From NCBI GenBank assembly GCA_023265495.1, contig JAHFTP010000051.1, positions 1 to 9,688 on the forward strand: a stretch of DNA of 9,688 bases, written 5' to 3'. The DNA comes from Chlamydiota bacterium. Its GTDB lineage: Bacteria; Chlamydiota; Chlamydiia; Chlamydiales; Rhabdochlamydiaceae. Below the pieces are notes generated by a model. The model was not told the origin of the DNA. It did no database searches and saw only the letters and a list, made by a program, of their open reading frames with translations. Shown here one piece after another: positions 6,196 through 9,688 of this stretch. The position numbers were made by a program, and so were the translations under genes. Numbering within the stretch: position 1 is the stretch's first letter; each line of letters starts with the position of its first letter.

Positions 6196-7635
6196 TTACA
6201 TCCCCTTTTCAAAGATAGCAATACATTCAACATGCACGGTATGAGGAAATTGATCTACAGGCTGGAGCTCCTGCATTCGATACCCCTGAGAAGAAAGGGT
6301 CTGCGCATTGGCGCTGAGGGTGGCAGGGTTGCAAGAGATGTAGAGTATTTTTTTTGGAGCCATCTTCACTAAAAGATCTACCGCTTTTAGATCTAACCCG
6401 GTCCTTGGAGGGTCTACAACGACGAGATCCGGAGGAACAAATCCCGCTTCCTTAGACAAAGTGTCCAGCACGGCCGACACATCGCCTTGGTAAATCGTCA
6501 AATGGGCTATCCCACTCTCTTCTTGATTTTTTTTTGCGTCGAAGACAGCGTGAGGGTTGAGTTCGATGGAGGTCACTTTTTTCGCTACGGAGGAGAAGAC
6601 GATGCCTAAAGTAGCTGTGCCTGCGTAGAGGTCCATAACATGCTCATAGGGCCCCTCGCCCGCCATGGATAAAGCCTTCGCATATAAAACTTCTGCTTGC
6701 AGCGTATTGGGCTGGAAAAAGGCTGTAGGACTAATGGTAAAGTCGTATTTTTTGCCTGCTACAACTAATTCTTCTTTGATATGATCTTTTCCAAATAAGA
6801 CCATCTCATAAAACTGGGTGGCAGAGCCTTTGATCGCTTGCTGTATGCGTAAAAAGACACTCAATTTTTCTTGCAGATGCGCAGGCGTCGCTCGCCTCAC
6901 TGCTTCCACAAAGGCCTCTAAATCTTTTTTTGTCGGAGCAAAATCGGGATGCGATGACACTGTCAACATCACGAGTTTATGCTTTGTATGCTTAGCCTCT
7001 CTTAAGGTAAGAGTGCGCAGCGACCCTGTATTGGCATAGAGATGATAGGCCAGTAAAGAGCTCTCTTCCCACCACCTGCGCACGGCTACTACCACATCTG
7101 CAAACCAAGGAGAGGTCAAATGACACTCCGTTAAATGAAATACTCTTCCCTTACTTGCAGCTAGCGTTAACCCAACAAACTTCTCGCCTGCCTTATTTTG
7201 AGAAAAACTGTATTCCATTTTGTTGCGGTATTGCCAAGGATCTTCGCAAGGAATAATAGGATGGATAACAAGACCCGCAAAAGAAGAAAATAGCAGCTGT
7301 ATTCCCCTTTCTTTTTCCTCACACTGCTTTGCATAAGACATCTGCTGCCAGGAGCATCCTCCACAGCCGGGAGCATGAACACACCTTGCCGCCACCCTAT
7401 CTTTGGAGGGCTCTACGACTTGGTTTAAGACACCGGCAAACGCAGCTTTCCTTCTTTTCCCGACGGTGACTAAGGCGATGTCTCCGGGGATAGCTCCGGG
7501 GACCACCACTTTGCGCTTAGGGCCTTCAGCACTCCTCTGAAAACGTCCCACGCCGTAACCTTTCTGGGAGAACGACTCGATAGGTATCTGTATTTGTATG
7601 TCATCTAGCTTAGCCATGCGGTCTATGATACGCAT
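6196..7635 (-). CDS. rlmD: 23S rRNA (uracil-C5) methyltransferase, RlmD/RumA family
   Basis: SAM-dependent enzyme that methylates C5 of a uracil in 23S rRNA (U1939 in E. coli). The 479-residue protein begins with a TRAM RNA-binding domain (about 10-75, KGYGVGRF, PGAIPGDIALV). The [4Fe-4S] cysteines follow as Cys85, Cys91, Cys94 (CVHAPGCGGC) and Cys171. The catalytic domain has FFQPN (306-310), the SAM motif DLYAGTATLG (335-344), Glu358, DPPRTG (408-413), the nucleophile Cys435 in SCNP, and the proposed base Glu470 in HVEC. All key residues are present, so it should be active. Neither Met1 nor Met7 (at 7617) has a good ribosome site, so the start is uncertain by six residues. Chlamydial annotations often call this gene ygcA. 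Subfamily choice (RlmD rather than another RumA-like enzyme) rests on the TRAM domain and the iron-sulphur cysteines. Confidence 0.92.
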   Translation of the reverse strand: MRIIDRMAKLDDIQIQIPIESFSQKGYGVGRFQRSAEGPKRKVVVPGAIPGDIALVTVGKRRKAAFAGVLNQVVEPSKDRVAARCVHAPGCGGCSWQQMSYAKQCEEKERGIQLLFSSFAGLVIHPIIPCEDPWQYRNKMEYSFSQNKAGEKFVGLTLAASKGRVFHLTECHLTSPWFADVVVAVRRWWEESSLLAYHLYANTGSLRTLTLREAKHTKHKLVMLTVSSHPDFAPTKKDLEAFVEAVRRATPAHLQEKLSVFLRIQQAIKGSATQFYEMVLFGKDHIKEELVVAGKKYDFTISPTAFFQPNTLQAEVLYAKALSMAGEGPYEHVMDLYAGTATLGIVFSSVAKKVTSIELNPHAVFDAKKNQEESGIAHLTIYQGDVSAVLDTLSKEAGFVPPDLVVVDPPRTGLDLKAVDLLVKMAPKKILYISCNPATLSANAQTLSSQGYRMQELQPVDQFPHTVHVECIAIFEKGM

Positions 7636-7659
7636 TTTTCAAGCTAAAAACAAGAGAGA

Positions 7660-7680
7660 AGGAGGAAAAAGTTTCCTCCT
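7660..7680 (-). terminator. Hairpin between hctA and rlmD
   Basis: On the minus strand AGGAGGAAA and TTTCCTCCT form a perfect 9-bp stem with a 3-base loop, 19 bases after the hctA stop. A pyrimidine-rich tract including TTTTT lies about ten bases downstream. It may end or reduce transcription from the late, abundant hctA message before rlmD. The U-tract is imperfect, so partial termination or RNA stabilisation is as likely as full termination. Confidence 0.55.
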
Positions 7681-7699
7681 CTTCCTTTGATGAAGAAGA

Positions 7700-7963
7700 T
7701 TATCTTCTCTTCTTTCCCTTAGCCGCTTTTTTAGCAGGAGCCTTTTTAGCCGGTGCTTTTTTTGCAGACTTGGATTTTCCGCCGCCTTTTTTCTCAGCAG
7801 AGACAGACTCTTTACGATAATTTTTTGCTACTTTAGCAAACTTAATCGTATTTACACGCACTCTTTGCGATGCGGCTTTGTTTCCATTGCCCGATTTGTC
7901 TAAATCGTGGCAAATTTCTTCTAGCACTTTCTTCATGCTATTTACAGTGTCTTTTAGGGCCAT
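7700..7963 (-). CDS. hctA: Histone H1-like protein Hc1
   Basis: Chlamydial nucleoid-associated protein that condenses the chromosome late in development as replicating cells become infectious elementary bodies. The protein has 87 residues. The conserved N-terminal domain (about 1-58) shows MALKDT, GNKAASQRVR and AKNYRKESVSAEK, closely like Chlamydia Hc1. The C-terminal tail (about 59-87) is Lys/Ala/Pro-rich with AKKAPAKKAPAKK repeats and ends KGKKRR; as I recall, the C. trachomatis protein is about 125 residues, so this tail is short. An in-frame ATG two codons upstream (7969) directly abuts the AGGAG at 7970-7974, leaving no spacing. The ATG at 7963 has 6 bases of spacing and matches the known family start. 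In Chlamydia the sRNA IhtA represses hctA translation; I did not find an IhtA gene here. Confidence 0.95.
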   Translation of the reverse strand: MALKDTVNSMKKVLEEICHDLDKSGNGNKAASQRVRVNTIKFAKVAKNYRKESVSAEKKGGGKSKSAKKAPAKKAPAKKAAKGKKRR

Positions 7964-8007
7964 ATCCATCTCCTAGTGATAAGTTAACAATAAATACAAC
8001 AACAATT

Positions 8008-8036
8008 TCCATATGACCTTTTAAGATACTTTGCAA
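8008..8036 (-). promoter_or_regulatory. Tentative hctA promoter
   Basis: On the minus strand TTGCAA (8036-8031) is followed after 17 bases by TATGGA (8013-8008), giving a leader of about 38 bases. The -10 match is poor, which would fit a regulated late chlamydial promoter, but this is a guess from spacing and position. Confidence 0.28.
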
Positions 8037-8052
8037 CTCTTTTCTTAAAAAA

Positions 8053-8071
8053 TTTTCTACATTTTAGAAAA
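8053..8071 (-). terminator. Weak AT-rich hairpin followed by a T run
   Basis: Minus-strand TTTTCTA and TAGAAAA form a 7-bp stem with a 5-base loop, directly followed by TTTTTT. It lies about 45 bases after the end of the remnant frame at 8117 and upstream of hctA, where a terminator would insulate hctA. The stem has only one G-C pair. Confidence 0.35.
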
Positions 8072-8116
8072 AATTTAGACTCGACACCAAACGGCCACCT
8101 CGTTTTTCTACATAAG

Positions 8117-8359
8117 TTAAGGAAGAAATATTCTTGCAGGAACTATTGTGGAAGCACTTATATCAAAACAACTTTTTTGCACATAAGGCATGTCCACAAC
8201 AACTTGGAAGGCGTGAGGAGCTTTTGTCGCCTCTTGAAAATATTTGAGAGAAGGAGATATCCTTTGATGCATTTCTAAAAGATGGGTTCCCTCTTTTTCT
8301 GGACGACACTCATTTCTGCCATGTCCTCTACTCAGCGAGAATGCAAGTCTTTTATGAAC
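8117..8359 (-). pseudogene. Unidentified C-terminal gene remnant
   Basis: An open frame of 80 codons runs from after a TGA (8362-8360) to a TAA at 8119-8117. Its only ATG is at 8272, which would give 51 residues, and I see no good ribosome site. The sequence looks protein-like throughout: RPEKEGTHLLEMHQRISPSL, then FQEATKAPHAFQVVVDMPY, then a CFD and a VPARIFLP end. I could not name the family. Upstream, the Fic frame past its stop is open for 26 more codons (to 8338) with similarly plausible residues, which suggests one decayed gene with a frameshift near 8340-8360. The plus strand here is also open (8248-8490, after an in-frame TGA), and that alternative cannot be excluded. Confidence 0.4.
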
Positions 8360-8415
8360 TCAAACAGACAAAACCTGACATAGAAATCGCCTCTTTCAGG
8401 ATAGAGAAAAGCGCA

Positions 8416-8970
8416 TTATTCCCCTTGCATTTCTTGTCTTATAAACCGGACAAAAGGCTCAATGTCAGCATCCACTCCGGCAGTTTCTAGTGCCTGCATA
8501 TACGGCTCACGGTTTTTCATCCTAATGACAGTCCAAGGATATCCTCCCGATGCGAACATCGCATTCATAAGAAATCTTCCTATCCGTCCGTTGCCATCCA
8601 TGTAGGGATGAATATAGACAAAAATATAATGGCCAAGAATGGCCCTTACAGCGGCGTTTTCTTCTTTTTTCAAACATTCGAACAGTGTTTCCATAGCATC
8701 TATAAGAGCCTCTCTAGGCAAGGGGACATGTCTAGAGCCTCTTATGTAAACAGGGTGTTTTCTATACCCAACAAGATCGGAAGCAGGGAGAATCCCTGCT
8801 TGTACACAGGAAGAAAAAAGCGCTTGAAACCATTTTCTTAAGCTTGTTTTGACAACATCTCCGGAATTTTGGTTTTGGAGTAGGAGGACCACACTTTTTT
8901 TTACTTCTAAAAAGGCTTCGTAATATCCTCTAGCCGCAAGAGTATTTCGCTGATCTTTATTGCTTTCATC
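8416..8970 (-). pseudogene. Fic-domain protein (AMP-transferase type), truncated at the N-terminus
   Basis: Fic proteins usually transfer AMP from ATP to a target hydroxyl. The core is intact: HPYMDGNGRIGR (coding bases near 8575-8610) carries the catalytic His and the phosphate-binding GNGR loop. Around it are HPVYIRGSRHVPLP, the flap that docks the target, and RFLMNAMFASGGYPWTVIR. The frame is open from just after a TAA (8973-8971), for 184 codons, and family-like residues (LAARGYYEAF) lie right at the beginning, but there is no ATG. The first possible start is a GTG at 8892, inside the conserved part, without a clear ribosome site. Relatives I recall carry the autoinhibitory (S/T)xxxE(G/N)-type helix just upstream of LAARGY. 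That part is missing, and in-frame stops lie in its place. It is most likely a 5'-truncated pseudogene. A translated, deregulated fragment is the less likely alternative. Confidence 0.75.
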
Positions 8971-9005
8971 TTACGCCAAATCGTGAAATGGCTATTTAGC
9001 GTAAG
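8970..9005. repeat. Inverted repeat at the break point of the Fic gene
   Basis: CTTACGCCAAAT (8970-8981) and ATTTAGCGTAAG (8994-9005) are inverted copies with 11 of 12 matches and a 12-base spacer. The stop codon that cuts the Fic frame (8973-8971) lies inside the left arm. It may be the scar of an inserted or deleted element, or a hairpin ending transcription from the upstream minus-strand gene. There is no strong T run. Confidence 0.5.
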
Positions 9006-9167
9006 ATCCCATGGAGGGGATATTAACTAAAAGCAATGCGCATTCCTAAGGGTTTTGCTTGCCTTCCCGTTCTGATACATAACAACGGAGTCACTCGCGC
9101 CGTTCAAGAAACAGAATACTTCTCCCGAATAATAGATTTCAGCGAAAACCTACTTCGTTAAAGCTGT
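9006..9167. other. Short unexplained stretch between the Fic remnant and the cysteine-synthase-like gene
   Basis: No gene is convincing here. On the plus strand an ATG frame of 41 codons runs 9036-9161 without a ribosome site. Exactly antisense, a minus-strand frame of 40 codons (9149-9030) lacks a start but contains plausible residues (FLNGASDSVVMYQNGK). Either could be a scrap of an old gene; I cannot decide between them. A 10-bp palindrome AATGCGCATT lies at 9035-9044. Confidence 0.3.
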
Positions 9168-9688
9168 TTACTGTATGGGATGACAAAACAGATCTGTGGA
9201 AAAATACCTTTCCATGCGATCGGGGAAAACCGTCACTACTTTGGCATCATTTCCCAGAAGATGCGCTACGCGCTCTGCTGCTGCAAAGTTTAGGCCTGAT
9301 GATGGGCCTACGGGGAATCCTTTTCTGATGAGCCTCTGGGCAGTCTCGACCGCCAGCTTATCCTCGATGGAAATTTGGGAGACAAAAGGCATTTTTTCCG
9401 GGACGTAGAGTTTGGAGTAGTTGTCTAACACGCCGGGGATCCTGTTGCTAAAACTCGAGCAGTCGGCCCCTCCCGCCAGATCTCCGGTTACAGGCCTTGC
9501 CACATACGTTTGCATCTTGCATCCCGCCTCAAAAAAGGCGCGATAGAGACCCATGATGGTCCCTCCCGTGCCAACGCCACAGACTAAGGCATCGACATGA
9601 GCTCCAGGGATCTGCAGAAGGATTTCTTGTCCTGTCCCCAGATAATGAGCTTCGGCACTATCGGGATTCTCAAACTGCCTAGTATAAA
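9168..9688 (-). CDS. Cysteine-synthase-family PLP enzyme, C-terminal part (5' end outside window)
   Basis: Fold-type II pyridoxal-phosphate enzyme related to O-acetylserine sulfhydrylase and cystathionine beta-synthase. The frame enters from the right edge; 172 C-terminal residues are visible, against about 310-330 for a whole CysK. Family marks are FENPDSAEAHY, the glycine loop GVGTGGT (visible residues 37-43) that holds the PLP phosphate, GPSSG (127-131) whose serine contacts the pyridine nitrogen in relatives, and a C-terminal block FPDRMERYFSTDLF. In ordinary cysteine synthases that block reads PDSGERY, so two positions differ, and the region before it (NRIPGVLDNYSKLYVP) also departs from the usual form. 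The substrate may therefore not be O-acetylserine, and I leave the symbol empty. The catalytic lysine lies upstream, outside the window. The gene is followed by the degraded Fic region on the same strand. Confidence 0.88.
   Translation of the reverse strand, partial: YTRQFENPDSAEAHYLGTGQEILLQIPGAHVDALVCGVGTGGTIMGLYRAFFEAGCKMQTYVARPVTGDLAGGADCSSFSNRIPGVLDNYSKLYVPEKMPFVSQISIEDKLAVETAQRLIRKGFPVGPSSGLNFAAAERVAHLLGNDAKVVTVFPDRMERYFSTDLFCHPIQ

Noticed and set aside
9036..9161. 41-codon plus-strand gene
   Set aside because: No ribosome-binding site, no recognisable family, and an equally open antisense frame covers the same bases.
1..9688. CRISPR array, tRNA, rRNA or intact insertion sequence
   Set aside because: Reading through both strands I saw no regular repeat-spacer pattern, cloverleaf or rRNA-like stretch, and no transposase frame.

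Overview
The window reads as chromosomal DNA from a member of the Chlamydiales, probably one of the environmental (amoeba-associated) families rather than Chlamydia itself. The strongest evidence is the minus-strand block hctA - rlmD - yajC (7963 to 5735). It encodes the chlamydial histone-like protein Hc1, the 23S rRNA uracil methyltransferase and the YajC translocase subunit, in the order known from Chlamydia genomes. The genus cannot be fixed by reading alone.

Layout from left to right. The window opens inside htpG (Hsp90), which ends at 1183 with a clear hairpin terminator. A small MazE/AbrB-like antitoxin gene without a visible toxin partner follows. Converging on it is an exported purple-acid-phosphatase-like metallophosphoesterase (2702 to 1473). 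A 414-base, very AT-rich non-coding stretch comes next. It carries three evenly spaced copies of a 9-mer and a near-consensus sigma-70-type promoter that drives the most unusual gene here: an 857-residue protein (3117 to 5690). This protein has an Arg/Ser-rich segment, an internal duplication, long coiled coils and no membrane segment or recognised catalytic domain. It looks like a stand-alone transcription unit, closed by a perfect 34-bp palindrome that includes its stop codon. I regard it as a candidate secreted, host-directed protein; that is inference.

The housekeeping block hctA - rlmD - yajC follows on the minus strand. Hc1 here is short (87 residues) and a hairpin separates it from rlmD. 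To the right, 8053 to 9167 looks eroded. It holds an 80-codon open frame with no convincing start, a Fic-domain gene that has lost its N-terminal part but keeps an intact Fic motif, and an inverted repeat exactly at the point where the Fic frame breaks. The window ends in the C-terminal 172 residues of a cysteine-synthase-family PLP enzyme on the minus strand.

Functionally the genes do not form one pathway. They combine protein folding and export (htpG, yajC), rRNA modification (rlmD), nucleoid condensation (hctA) and accessory or host-related functions (phosphatase, the 857-residue protein, Fic remnant, antitoxin). The points most worth following are the 857-residue protein with its control region, and the decayed Fic locus.
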